DNA of 54,999 bases from Bacteroidales bacterium (lineage in GTDB: Bacteria; Bacteroidota; Bacteroidia; Bacteroidales; F082): contig JAFOBJ010000030.1 in assembly GCA_017381865.1 (NCBI GenBank), forward strand, positions 1 to 54,999. Direction: 5' to 3'. The stretch's first letter is position 1. Each line of letters opens with the position of its first letter. Positions 40,405 to 50,090 of the stretch are shown piece after piece. The notes beneath the pieces were generated by a model. It saw only the letters and a program-made list of their open reading frames with translations. It had not been told where the DNA came from and did no database searches. A program made the position numbers and the translations under genes.

Positions 40405-43401
40405 ATGAGAAAGTTAGTTTTTACATTATTAGTCATTCTTTCATTTTGTAATTTAGGTCTCACACAAAACACCATCGAGCCTAGATTACATGAAATTTTA
40501 AATCAAAAAGGCGATGAGATGATAAGTGTTAACATCATCTTAAAATCGCAAATGAATTTTAACAAATTAAGAAACAGAGCGGAAAACATCACTGATAAAG
40601 ATGTAAAACGCAATGTATTAGTTGGTGAACTTAAAAATTTCGCAGAGAAAGAACAACAAGAAATATTGTCGATTCTCAATGCTGAGCAAAGAAGCAACAA
40701 AGTAGAAAATGTAAGTAGCCATTGGCTTGCGAATTACATCAATTGCACTACGACACGCGATGTGATTTATCAATTAGCTCAACATCCTGATGTTCTTCTC
40801 ATCGGATATAACGAAGAAAAAGTCTTGATTAGCAACAACTATTCAGAAAGAGCTGAAGGCGTAAGTGGCATGACAGAAAATATTACCAAGGTCAATGCCG
40901 ACGATATCTGGACTATGGGTTATACTGGCGAAGGCATTATCGTAGCCGTCATCGACTCTGGTGTCAACTACAAACACGTTGACGTTGCCGACCACTTATG
41001 GGACGGTGGAGCAGAATTCCCATATCACGGCTACAACACATATGACGGCAACAACAACCCAATGGACAAATTCGGTCACGGTTCACATTGTGCGGGAACC
41101 ATCTGCGGCGACGGCACTTCCGGCACTAAAACAGGCATTGCTCCTAATGCGACTTTGATGTGCGTCAAAAGTGTCAGCGACGAAGGAACAGGAACTGCGC
41201 ACAATATCAACAGCGGTATGGAATGGGCTGTAGAACACAATGCCGATGTGTTAAGCATGTCGTTAGGTGTCACAATGCCAGACCCTTCTGAAAAAGTAAT
41301 GTTACGTCGCAGTTGTGTGACAGCCTTAGAATTAGGCGTTGTTGCAGCTGTTGCAGCAGGCAACTATGGTGGCAACGAATATATGATGATAAAACCTATT
41401 CCAGAAAACGTCATCATTCCTGGCGGCTGTCCTCCTCCATGGTTAAGCCCAGAACAAGAAGCCAATGCCGGAGGATTGTCATGCGTCGTCTCTGTAGGCG
41501 CCGTCGATTACAACGACAATCCAGCTGATTTCTCTTCAAACGGTCCTGTCACATGGGAAAACTCAGAATTCAACGACTATGTATATAATAACGGAGAATC
41601 AATCGGTCTCATTCGCCCTGACATCTGTGCGCCAGGCGTATCAATCATTTCCCTCGACTATTCTTCAAACATCGGTCACACTTCAATGAACGGCACTTCA
41701 ATGGCAACACCATGCGTTGCTGGAATCATGTGTCTCATGCTAGAAAAAGACCCAAGCCTCACCCCTGCCGACATCTGCAGAATATTAGAAACAACAAGTG
41801 TAAAACTAACTGAAACAAAAAGCAATAAGACAGGTACAGGTCGCGTCGACGCTTTGGCAGCGATGAATGCAATAGATAACGGCAAATTCAACTTCGTAAA
41901 ATGTGCTATCAATGATAAAAACGGCAATGACAACCAAAACATCAATGCCGGCGAAAACGTAAATATCAATATCACTTTCAATAATGCTTACGAAGAAAAC
42001 TTCAGCAATGTGAAAGCTGTCTTGAGAAACAAAAACAAATCTGTCACAATAACAGATTCTATCGCTCAAATTGAAAATATCAATGCCAATGAAAATATTA
42101 CGATAGAAAATGTGTTTGCAGTGACATTAGATGAAAACGTTGCTGCAAAGACATTACTTGCATTCGATGTTTATTTCTACAACGAAAACGACGAGCAAAT
42201 CGCATATCTGAGAGCTCCAGCTTACGTTTGCGGCTCTGATATCCAGTTTTCTTCTTTCATCATCAAAAACGACAACAACGGCAACGGATTACTCGAAGCT
42301 GGCGAAACAGCAGACCTCGGCATCGTTTTGAATAATATCGGCAATGAAATTGCAGTCGGATTAAAAGGCGTTATCTCAACAACAAACAGCAAACTAACTA
42401 TAAACACTTCTGAAGCTGAATTCAACAGCATCGGCGAAAACGCATCAGCAGTGGCTTTATTCAACGTTACATTAGCAGAAAATGCTGGCGACAACTTCAA
42501 ACTTCCTATCGAGATAAATGTCAGCGACGCTTTCAACAACACTTACAAATTTGAAGGCACTTACAAGAAAGCTTGTGAAATATCATTCGAGCTTTATGAC
42601 ACTAGCGGCGACGGCTGGAACAAAGCTGCTTTAGTTGTTAAATACAGCGATGGCACTCCTGACGAAGCATTCACAATCCTCGATGGCAAAACAAAGACAT
42701 ATAAACGTAAAATCGCAAATGATGTTGAAGTGACATTAGAATGGGTAAAAGGCTCTTGGGACTTAGAAAACAGCTTTATCATCAAAAATGAAAACGGCAA
42801 CGTCATATATCAAGACGGAGGATTCCTTAACAACGGATTCATCTATTCTTGGATTAACAATTGTTCTTGCCTCAACAACAGCTTCGACATGTGCGAGCCT
42901 ATCGATAACCTCAAAGCCGACGTAAACAAAAACAGCGTTATCTTGACATGGACAGTCTCTAACGACCAAGAATTTATCAAATACGAAATATATCGTGACA
43001 CAAAATATTTAGGAGAAACTGACGGTTTGTCATTCGTAGACAGCAACATAGAACATAACAGAGCATTCTCTTACACTTACAGCGTGAGACCTGTTTACGA
43101 AGATTGCAACGGTTCTTTCAAAAGCATACTAGCTCAATGGGGCGTAAATGTTAACGAATATTCACATAATGCAAACGTCAATATCTATCCAAATCCTGCA
43201 AACGACAAAATTTATATCGTAGCAGAAACGGAAATCGAAGACGTTGTCGTTTATGATGTTTACGGAAGACTACAAGACTACAAGACTACAAGACTACAAG
43301 GTAGTGTAACAGTTGATGTAACTAAATTAAACGCTGGAATTTATTTCATTAAGATTAATACAAACGAAGGTAATATAGTTAAAAGAATTATTAAGCAATA
43401 A
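40405..43401 (+). CDS. Subtilisin-like (S8) secreted protease with T9SS sorting domain
   Basis: A 998-aa surface serine protease. It has a signal peptide (about 1-20) and a propeptide at about 21-150. The S8 catalytic domain has Asp 184 (VAVIDSGVNY), His 225 (GHGSHCAGTICGDG) and Ser 432 (NGTSMATPCVAG). Two beta-sandwich regions follow (ENDGNGNGLLEAGE-like repeats), then a TSGDGWNKAALVVKY domain, a fibronectin-like domain and a T9SS type A sorting domain (VNIYPNPANDKIY, YDVYGR, LNAGIYFIKI). Four exact copies of GACTACAA (43268-43299) run through the sorting domain at about residues 955-965. The gene has its own promoter. It is a close paralogue of the next gene. Confidence 0.92.
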   Translation: MRKLVFTLLVILSFCNLGLTQNTIEPRLHEILNQKGDEMISVNIILKSQMNFNKLRNRAENITDKDVKRNVLVGELKNFAEKEQQEILSILNAEQRSNKVENVSSHWLANYINCTTTRDVIYQLAQHPDVLLIGYNEEKVLISNNYSERAEGVSGMTENITKVNADDIWTMGYTGEGIIVAVIDSGVNYKHVDVADHLWDGGAEFPYHGYNTYDGNNNPMDKFGHGSHCAGTICGDGTSGTKTGIAPNATLMCVKSVSDEGTGTAHNINSGMEWAVEHNADVLSMSLGVTMPDPSEKVMLRRSCVTALELGVVAAVAAGNYGGNEYMMIKPIPENVIIPGGCPPPWLSPEQEANAGGLSCVVSVGAVDYNDNPADFSSNGPVTWENSEFNDYVYNNGESIGLIRPDICAPGVSIISLDYSSNIGHTSMNGTSMATPCVAGIMCLMLEKDPSLTPADICRILETTSVKLTETKSNKTGTGRVDALAAMNAIDNGKFNFVKCAINDKNGNDNQNINAGENVNINITFNNAYEENFSNVKAVLRNKNKSVTITDSIAQIENINANENITIENVFAVTLDENVAAKTLLAFDVYFYNENDEQIAYLRAPAYVCGSDIQFSSFIIKNDNNGNGLLEAGETADLGIVLNNIGNEIAVGLKGVISTTNSKLTINTSEAEFNSIGENASAVALFNVTLAENAGDNFKLPIEINVSDAFNNTYKFEGTYKKACEISFELYDTSGDGWNKAALVVKYSDGTPDEAFTILDGKTKTYKRKIANDVEVTLEWVKGSWDLENSFIIKNENGNVIYQDGGFLNNGFIYSWINNCSCLNNSFDMCEPIDNLKADVNKNSVILTWTVSNDQEFIKYEIYRDTKYLGETDGLSFVDSNIEHNRAFSYTYSVRPVYEDCNGSFKSILAQWGVNVNEYSHNANVNIYPNPANDKIYIVAETEIEDVVVYDVYGRLQDYKTTRLQGSVTVDVTKLNAGIYFIKINTNEGNIVKRIIKQ
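43268..43299. repeat. 8-nt tandem repeat (4 copies) inside the subtilase 1 sorting domain
   Basis: Four perfect copies of GACTACAA. The unit is not a multiple of three, so any change of one or two copies would shift the reading frame before the end of the sorting domain. Confidence 0.95.
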
Positions 43402-43488
43402 GCCTTGAGTTATGAGTTATGAGCAGTTGTTAATTGTCAATTATTAATTGCTCACGGCTCAAAGCTCGCTGCTCAAAGCAAAAAAATT
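43402..43488. repeat. Word tracts between the two subtilase genes
   Basis: TTGAGTTATGAGTTATGAGC (heptamer TGAGTTA), an AATTGTCAATTATTAATTG segment, and CTCACGGCTCAAAGCTCGCT with GCTCAAAGC (heptamer family GCTCAAA). There is no clear promoter before subtilase 2. Confidence 0.75.
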
Positions 43489-46482
43489 ATGAAAAAGACA
43501 TCAATCCTCACATTACTTCTCCTCTTCTTATGTAATATAGGATTTTCACAAAGCACCATCGATCCTAGATTACAATAGGTTTTAAATCAAAAAAGCGATG
43601 AGATGATTCCAATTAACATCATTTTCAAATCGCAGGCAGACATCAAAAAACTTCAAACTCGCGCAGCGCAAACTCTCGACAAGAAAGTAAGACGCGATAT
43701 TCTCGTTGACGAACTCAAACTTTTTTCTGAAGAAAAACAACAAGAAGTTTTGTCAATACTTAAAGCTGAGACAAGAAGCTATAAAGTAAACAACATCAAG
43801 ACACATTGGCTTTCAAATGCCATCAGCTGCAATGCCGACCGCAATGTCATTTATCTTCTTGCAGAACATCCTGACATCGCAATTATAGGTTATGACGAAA
43901 TGATGAAAATGATCATTGACGAAGACCAACAATCAACAGACGGCAGTCAACAGTCAAGAACTGAAGACGTTGACATGACCGACAATGTTCTTATGGTCAA
44001 TGCTAATAAAGTCTGGGAAATGGGTTTCACTGGCAAAGGCGTTCTCGTTGCAGTCATCGACTCTGGTGTCAACTATAACCACGCTGACATTAAAGACCAT
44101 TTATGGGACGGTGGCGCACAATATCCATATCATGGTTATAACACTGTTAACGACAACTACGACACTATGGACAGATATGGTCACGGCACACACTGCGCTG
44201 GTACTATCTGCGGCGACGGCACATCAGGTCTTCTCACTGGCATGGCTCCAGATGCAACATTGATGTGCGTTAAAGCCCTCGATGACTATGGTTCAGGCAG
44301 CACAAGCAGCATCAACTTAGCTATGCAGTTCGCCATTGAAAACCATGCTGACATTTTGAGTATGTCGTTAGGCATCTTGGCACCAAGTCCAGCCAACAAA
44401 ATAATGTTACGCAACACATGTGTCAATGCGTTAGAACTTGGCGTAGTAGCATCTGTAGCAGCAGGTAACTTCGGTAATAATTCAACTCCACAAATGCAGG
44501 TTCCAAACAACATCTTGGCTCCTGCCAGCTGTCCTCCACCATGGTTACACCCTGACCAACAAGTCAACCCTGGAGGTTTATCATGCGTCGTGTCTGTCGG
44601 CGCCGTCGATTATTTTGAAAACAAATATGAAAACGGTTCTAAAGGCCCTGTCACCTGGACTGACACTCATTTCAACGACTATCCTTTAGGTGGCGATAAA
44701 ATAGGCCTCATCCGTCCTGACGTTTGCGCTCCTGGAGTCGGCGTGAAGTCGCTCGACCACGACAGCAACAACGGATACAACTTAAAGACCGGCACTTCAA
44801 TGGCAGCTCCTTGCGTGGCTGGCGTGATGGCTCTTATGTTGGAAAAAAACAACAACATCACTCCTGCAGAAATCTGCATGATATTAGAGACAACATCAAA
44901 AAGACTTACTGAGAAAAAAGACAACTTCTTCGGAACTGGCCTCATCGACGCTTTCAAAGCAATAACAAGTATGAGAACTGGCGATTTAGAGCCAACTATC
45001 GTCTCAATAAATGATAGCGACTTCAATAATAACGGTCAACTCAACGCAGGCGAAACAGTGAAGTTAAGCGTCAATATTCACAACGATTCTGAAATAGAAT
45101 ATAATAACATACATGCTAACATATCTTGCAAAAATGAATCAGTGACAATAACAGATTCTAACGCTATCATCGAGAGCATCTCGGCTAATGGCGACCTCGT
45201 TCTTACTGACGAATTTGAGATTTCTGTCAGCAAAGACATCGACTATGAATCTTCAATATATCTTGAATTGAATATCTATGATGCAAGTTCGACAAACATA
45301 GCATCTGCATTTTTAACAATAGATGTTAAGGACAATGACTTAGAATTCGCTTCTTTCATAGTTAAGAATGATGACAACGGAAATGGCGCATTAGAAGCTG
45401 GCGAGACTGCAGATCTTGGAATCATCCTCAATAATATTGGCAACGAAATTGCCGTCAAAGTTAAAGGAACTTTGACAAGCAGCAGCAACGAAGTCACAAT
45501 AAATCAAGCTGAAGCTGAATTCAGTTCCATCGGAGCTAATTCTTCTGGCGTCGCTTTCTTCAACGTAACATTATCAGGAAACGTTGGCACAAATATGAAT
45601 ATTCCTTTCGTATTGAACACATCTGACTTATTAGAAAAAGAATATGAATTTACATATAACTACGCCAACCCTTGTACTTATATCTTCCAGCTTATGGATT
45701 CATATTCTGACGGTTGGAATGGCGCCGCTCTATTGGTAAAATACGACAACGGAAAACCAACAGATACCTTGACAATAAAATCTGGTGGCTTTGAAGAAAG
45801 ACGCATCAGCATCGAATCTAATGTTGAAGTCACACTCGAATGGATGGGTAAAGATGAATATGACAAGGAATGCAGCTTCTCTATAATGACAGAATATTAC
45901 ACAGCTGTATATTTCAGTCCTACTTTATCTCCATCAACATCATTCCTATTCTCTTGGAACAACGACTGTTCTTGCAAAAATGAATATCAAGAATTATGTG
46001 ATGCAGTAAAAGAACTCAAGGCAGAACAAACAGAAAATAATATTGTTTTGAGCTGGACAACAGGCGAAGAACAGATGGCGACAGCTTTTGAAATCTACCG
46101 TGGAACCAAATTCTTGGGAACAACAGAAGAGACAACATTCACTGACGACAACTCAACAAACGGCGAATATGTCTATAGCGTAAGAGCAATCTACGAAAAT
46201 TGCAATGGTTTGTTCAGCGATGTCACTGTCAAAAAAAATGTTGCTATTGGCGAAACTTGCTTAATAAATGCTTCTATTTTCCCTAACCCATCGAAAGATA
46301 ATTTCACTATTATCTGTGACGACATGACTTATGTAACAGTATATAATGTCGTTGGAAGTAAGATTATGGAATCTAATGTTGACGGTCAAATATACGTCAT
46401 CAATGGCCTTAAATCTGGTGTTTATTTTGTCGACATCAAAACCACTGAAGGAAATACAGTTAAGAGAGTCGTGAAACTTTAA
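43489..46482 (+). pseudogene. Second subtilisin-like T9SS protease with an in-frame TAG at codon 30
   Basis: A paralogue of the preceding gene with the same domain order and nearly the same length (997 codons, counting the TAG). The signal peptide MKKTSILTLLLLFLCNIGFS is followed by STIDPRLQ, a TAG at 43576-43578, then VLNQKSDEM. Subtilase 1 has RLHEILNQKGDEM there, so TAG replaces a Glu codon (GAG to TAG). After the stop the frame is fully open to 46482, with Asp 191, His 232 and Ser 437 (NGTS replaced by TGTSMAAP) and a sorting domain (ASIFPNPSKDNFTI). Translation from ATG 43603 would lack the signal peptide and could not be exported. It is either a young pseudogene or is made by readthrough. 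Confidence 0.85.
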
Positions 46483-46506
46483 TGATAAGACATTTAGTCA
46501 CCAAGA

Positions 46507-46550
46507 CACCGAGTCACCAAGGAAATTAAAAACCTGGAGGCTCGGTGTTT
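46507..46550 (+). terminator. Possible terminator after subtilase 2, built from a repeat word
   Basis: CACCGAG (46507-46513) pairs with CTCGGTG (46541-46547), with partial inner pairing, followed by TTTTAG, a weak T-run. The left arm is the CACCAAGACACCGAGTC word seen near 27053 and 53917. Confidence 0.5.
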
Positions 46551-46566
46551 TAGCATCTAATAACTA

Positions 46567-46838
46567 GTTTTATCCACTAATAAACACTAATCTTTCACTA
46601 AACTTTCGTGGTGTTTCGTGCTATTTCGTGGATAGTTTTATCCACTAATAAACACTAATCTTTCACTAAATTTTCGTGGTGTTTCATGTTATTTCGTGGA
46701 TAGTTTTATCCACTAATAAACACTAATCTTTCACTAAATTTTCGTGGTGTTTCGTGTTATTTCGTGGATAGTTTTATCCACTAATAAACACTAATCTTTC
46801 ACTAAATTTTCGTGGTGTTTCGTGCTATTTCGCGGATA
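46567..46838. repeat. 68-bp tandem repeat, four copies
   Basis: Units begin GTTTTATCCACTAATAAACA at 46567, 46635, 46703 and 46771, and a partial fifth begins at 46839. Units differ by one or two substitutions. Inside each unit are CACTAAT and TTTCGTG sub-words like those at 8101-8133 and 12240-12310. The 46483-46841 spacer holds nothing else but the terminator-like hairpin. The partial unit touches the MoxR stop codon region. Confidence 0.97.
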
Positions 46839-46841
46839 GTT

Positions 46842-47807
46842 TTATTTATTATTTAATTCGTGGATTATCTTCTCAATGCTGATTCCTTCTGCTTCAGCGG
46901 TATAATTTCTCACGAGACGATGGCGTAAGATAGGAAGCGCAACTTCTTGCACGTCTTCGATATCTGGCGACAACTTGCCTTTCAATAAAGCATTTGCCTT
47001 CGCTCCTATTATCAAATATTGCGATGCTCGCGGACCCGCCCCCCAGCTGAGATATTTGTTGCTCCATTCGTGAGCGCGAGCCGTATTTGGTCGCGTGCTC
47101 GATACCAAGCCAACCGCATATTCATAAACATTATCAGCGACAGGAACTCGACGAACGAGGTTTTGAAAATAAACAATCTCCTCCGCTGTCATCACAGGAT
47201 TGACGTCTGTCACTTTAGCTGATGTAGTGTTTTTCACGACTTCGATTTCTTCTTCATAAGAAGGATAATCAAGTTGAAGATTGAACATAAAACGGTCAAG
47301 CTGGGCCTCTGGAAGCGGATATGTTCCCTCTTGTTCAATCGGATTTTGTGTCGCTAAAACAAAGAAGGGCTCTTGTAATTTGTATGTCTTTCCAGACACC
47401 GTGACGTGTTTTTCCTGCATCGCTTCAAGAAGAGCTGCCTGTGTCTTAGGCGGCGTTCTGTTAATCTCGTCAGCTAATATTATATTAGAAAACACAGGTC
47501 CTTTGATAAACTTAAACTGACGTGTATCGTCGATGATTTCCGTTCCGAGTATGTCAGACGGCATAAGGTCGGGAGTGAACTGAATTCGGTTAAAAGAAAG
47601 ACCGAGAGCACGACCGATAGTGCTTACTAACAATGTTTTGGCGAGACCAGGCACACCAACCAACAAAACGTGGCCCTGACAAAATACAGATAATATTGTA
47701 TTGTGAATGATTTCGTTTTGTCCAATTATGACCTTCGAAATCTCATTTTTCAATTGTTCATATTTTTGCACAAGTGCCTTAGCACCTTCTACATCTGACT
47801 GATACAT
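46842..47807 (-). CDS. MoxR-type AAA ATPase
   Basis: A 321-aa MoxR-family AAA+ chaperone. Walker A GVPGLAKT is at 51-58, Walker B is IILADEINRTPPKTQAALLE, the sensor is VLATQNPIEQEGTYPLPEAQ and the arginine finger region is LDRFMFNL. MoxR proteins usually work with a DUF58 and VWA-domain partner to mature enzyme or surface complexes, and in Bacteroidetes often head the bat operon. Here no DUF58 gene follows; the next gene on this strand is absent and a repeat array takes its place. It may act on the Bat proteins encoded at the left end or on the upstream PPIases. It lies 20 nt after the SurA-like gene, so it is likely the last gene of that operon. Confidence 0.92.
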   Translation of the reverse strand: MYQSDVEGAKALVQKYEQLKNEISKVIIGQNEIIHNTILSVFCQGHVLLVGVPGLAKTLLVSTIGRALGLSFNRIQFTPDLMPSDILGTEIIDDTRQFKFIKGPVFSNIILADEINRTPPKTQAALLEAMQEKHVTVSGKTYKLQEPFFVLATQNPIEQEGTYPLPEAQLDRFMFNLQLDYPSYEEEIEVVKNTTSAKVTDVNPVMTAEEIVYFQNLVRRVPVADNVYEYAVGLVSSTRPNTARAHEWSNKYLSWGAGPRASQYLIIGAKANALLKGKLSPDIEDVQEVALPILRHRLVRNYTAEAEGISIEKIIHELNNK

Positions 47808-47827
47808 CTTATTTCGATTTTTGATTA

Positions 47828-49192
47828 TTATTCAACAAAATTCCATTCAAACCTAAAGTCGCAGTCTTTAAAGTCGTCGCAGACTCTGATATAAGCCTTG
47901 CCAGATTTTGATGAAATCCAGTCGTTTATTATCTCTTCACGTTTCTTCTGCATCGCCATATCGCGGATAAGAGTGTAGTCATCTTTCAGGTTTGCCTTAT
48001 GTGGTTCTGTCTTCTTTTTCAAATATATCAAACGACAAGCATCCTTGTTATCGGCAGTCTTCATCGAGACTGGAACGCTGATGTCACCGACTTTCATTTT
48101 ATTAACAACGACTGAAACTTGTTGGTCAAGTTCTGATGCGTCGAACAATGTTCCGCCTGTCATAGGATTTACTAGGATTCCGCCATTGACTTTATCTTTT
48201 TCGTCACTAAAACGGCGTACTGCCTCGTCGAATGTAAGACTATCATTATGAATGAGCGTTGCTATAGAATCCAATTCGTTATATGCTTCTTGCAATGCTT
48301 CTGCTGCCACTTTCACCGTGAGCAAGATATGACGCACATTAACGAAATCGCCACGACGTTCTATCATCTGAATGATATGAAAACCGAATTCTGTCTCAAC
48401 GACTTCCGATATTTCGCCATCGCGCAAGTTAAACGCAGCTGCTTCAAATTCTGGTGCAAACTCACCTCTTCCTGTAAATCCTAACTCACCGCCTTTCTTA
48501 GCAGAACCTGGATCTTCAGAATAAAGCAAAGCCAATGTTGAAAAACGCTCGCCACCTAAAATACGTTTACGCAACTTATATAGTCTGTCCTTAACTTCTA
48601 ATTTCTGCTCTAAAGTAATTGGAGGATTCTTGACAAGATGTGCTATCTCATACTTTGAATTAACCATCGGAATGCTATCTTTCGAAATGCTGTTATAAAG
48701 CTTCTTCACTTCCGACGGCGTCACTTCTACATTCGACAAAATTGATTGCTCAACCTGCTGAACCAACATATTATCTTTTCTGACACGGAACAATTCTTCC
48801 CTGATTTCCGGCATTGTCTTCTTATAATATCTCTCTAGATTCTCTTGTGAACCTACCTGAGAAATCAAATAGCTTATCCAACGATCAACATCTGCATTAA
48901 CCTGATCATCAGTTACTGTGATACTATCCATTTCTGCTTGATTAAGCATAAGCTTCTGAAACATCAAATCTTCAAGAATTTCACAACGAATCGTGCTGGC
49001 ACTTCCTTTGATACCGCCTTGTAATCTGTATTCCAAATATCTGGCTTCAACATCTGATTGAAGTATGATATTCTGTCCTACCACAGCAACCACTCTGTCT
49101 ATCACTTGCGCCTCTTGAGCCTTCGATGGCATTGCAATCACAAAAAATAATATCGCAAAAAATGCTGCAATCTTATCACTATTTCTTCTCAT
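47828..49192 (-). CDS. SurA-like periplasmic peptidyl-prolyl isomerase
   Basis: A 454-aa exported chaperone with a signal peptide (about 1-25, IAMPSKAQ), a SurA N-terminal chaperone domain at about 30-165 (VVAVVGQNIILQSDVEARYL) and two parvulin domains. Parvulin marks are EIAHLVKNPP and AKKGGELGFTGRGEFAPEFE, then VETEFGFHIIQMIERRG, and the second begins VRHILLTVKV. It fits SurA, which escorts outer-membrane proteins to the Bam complex. It is third in a run of three periplasmic folding factors (50091-52100, 49235-50080, this one). A 42-base gap before it contains a CTTGTTGTCTTGTTATC tract. Confidence 0.9.
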   Translation of the reverse strand: MRRNSDKIAAFFAILFFVIAMPSKAQEAQVIDRVVAVVGQNIILQSDVEARYLEYRLQGGIKGSASTIRCEILEDLMFQKLMLNQAEMDSITVTDDQVNADVDRWISYLISQVGSQENLERYYKKTMPEIREELFRVRKDNMLVQQVEQSILSNVEVTPSEVKKLYNSISKDSIPMVNSKYEIAHLVKNPPITLEQKLEVKDRLYKLRKRILGGERFSTLALLYSEDPGSAKKGGELGFTGRGEFAPEFEAAAFNLRDGEISEVVETEFGFHIIQMIERRGDFVNVRHILLTVKVAAEALQEAYNELDSIATLIHNDSLTFDEAVRRFSDEKDKVNGGILVNPMTGGTLFDASELDQQVSVVVNKMKVGDISVPVSMKTADNKDACRLIYLKKKTEPHKANLKDDYTLIRDMAMQKKREEIINDWISSKSGKAYIRVCDDFKDCDFRFEWNFVE

Positions 49193-49234
49193 ATCATTAA
49201 CTTGTTGTCTTGTTATCTTATAGTTTTGTTGTCT

Positions 49235-50080
49235 TTAAAAAACATCAAAAGCCTTATCTTGAATTGCTTTTGCCTGTAAATCTTTATATAAACTTTCTAA
49301 TAACTCTTTCTTTCTGTTATTCAAGATGATATACTTTATTCTATCAGTTTCCATCTCGCATGGAGATTCATCTCCGACGAGTCTGTAGCTGCAAATTTTT
49401 ACCAAAGTATATATTTCATCATCATTGACAATGAAAAATTTCTTATCGTTCAAGAAAGACTTATTATCTTTTATTTTCAAATCATAAGTGTCGATTACTT
49501 CATCAAAGTTACGCCATTCTTTGATGTTAAAATCATAATTAAGCGCATATTGATTTGCCAATGAAGTTAATGAATCGACCATTAAGGAATCGTAATCGCG
49601 GAACAATTTTGTAAAAACCCATTTCTTTTTACTATCGTTAGGAAGAGAAACAGATGCTAGCTGAACAATGTCGCGATTCAATCTAAACTCAGCGCTGTTG
49701 TTATTGTAATAATCATAAATCTGGTCTTCAGTGACTTCTGTATCAAGTTTTTGGTTTATCAGTTCTGTCTCGTATTTATTTATTACCAAAGAGTTACGAT
49801 ACTCTTCCAATCTCTTCGAGAAATCCAGTTGTTCTGGAGTAAGATTATTTTCCGCCTGACGTATCAGCAGCTGGTTATGAACCCATTTATCGATGTAAAC
49901 CTTCGCTCTCACAACACTATCGTGATAGCTGATACCTTCATAAACGATATTCTCCAGATCAGTCTTATATAGTTTCTTTCCATAAACAGAGACAACTACT
50001 TCGCCTTTGTCTTCGATTTTCTTTCCTTGACATGCGGAAAAAAACAATGTAAAAATAAGACTGATCCAGAGTAAACGCAT
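49235..50080 (-). CDS. SurA-N-like lipoprotein without a parvulin domain
   Basis: A 281-aa predicted lipoprotein: MRLLWISLIFTLFFSAC has a lipobox ending in Cys 17. The mature chain resembles the N-terminal chaperone half of SurA/PpiD (VVVSVYGKKLYKTDLENIV, then DKWVHNQLLIRQAENNL), followed by long helices and a mixed segment, but no recognisable parvulin catalytic motif. It sits between two true PPIase genes with gaps of 10 and 42 nt, so it is probably a co-chaperone in the same outer-membrane protein folding pathway. No closer family could be named. Confidence 0.78.
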   Translation of the reverse strand: MRLLWISLIFTLFFSACQGKKIEDKGEVVVSVYGKKLYKTDLENIVYEGISYHDSVVRAKVYIDKWVHNQLLIRQAENNLTPEQLDFSKRLEEYRNSLVINKYETELINQKLDTEVTEDQIYDYYNNNSAEFRLNRDIVQLASVSLPNDSKKKWVFTKLFRDYDSLMVDSLTSLANQYALNYDFNIKEWRNFDEVIDTYDLKIKDNKSFLNDKKFFIVNDDEIYTLVKICSYRLVGDESPCEMETDRIKYIILNNRKKELLESLYKDLQAKAIQDKAFDVF

Positions 50081-50090
50081 TTGTATTTTC

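Noticed and set aside
43576-43578. Genome-wide recoding of TAG as a sense codon
   Set aside because: batC (172-174) and birA (26844-26846) end in TAG at the expected family lengths, so TAG acts as a stop.
46567-46838. CRISPR array
   Set aside because: The units are contiguous 68-bp tandem copies with no unique spacers, and no cas genes are nearby.
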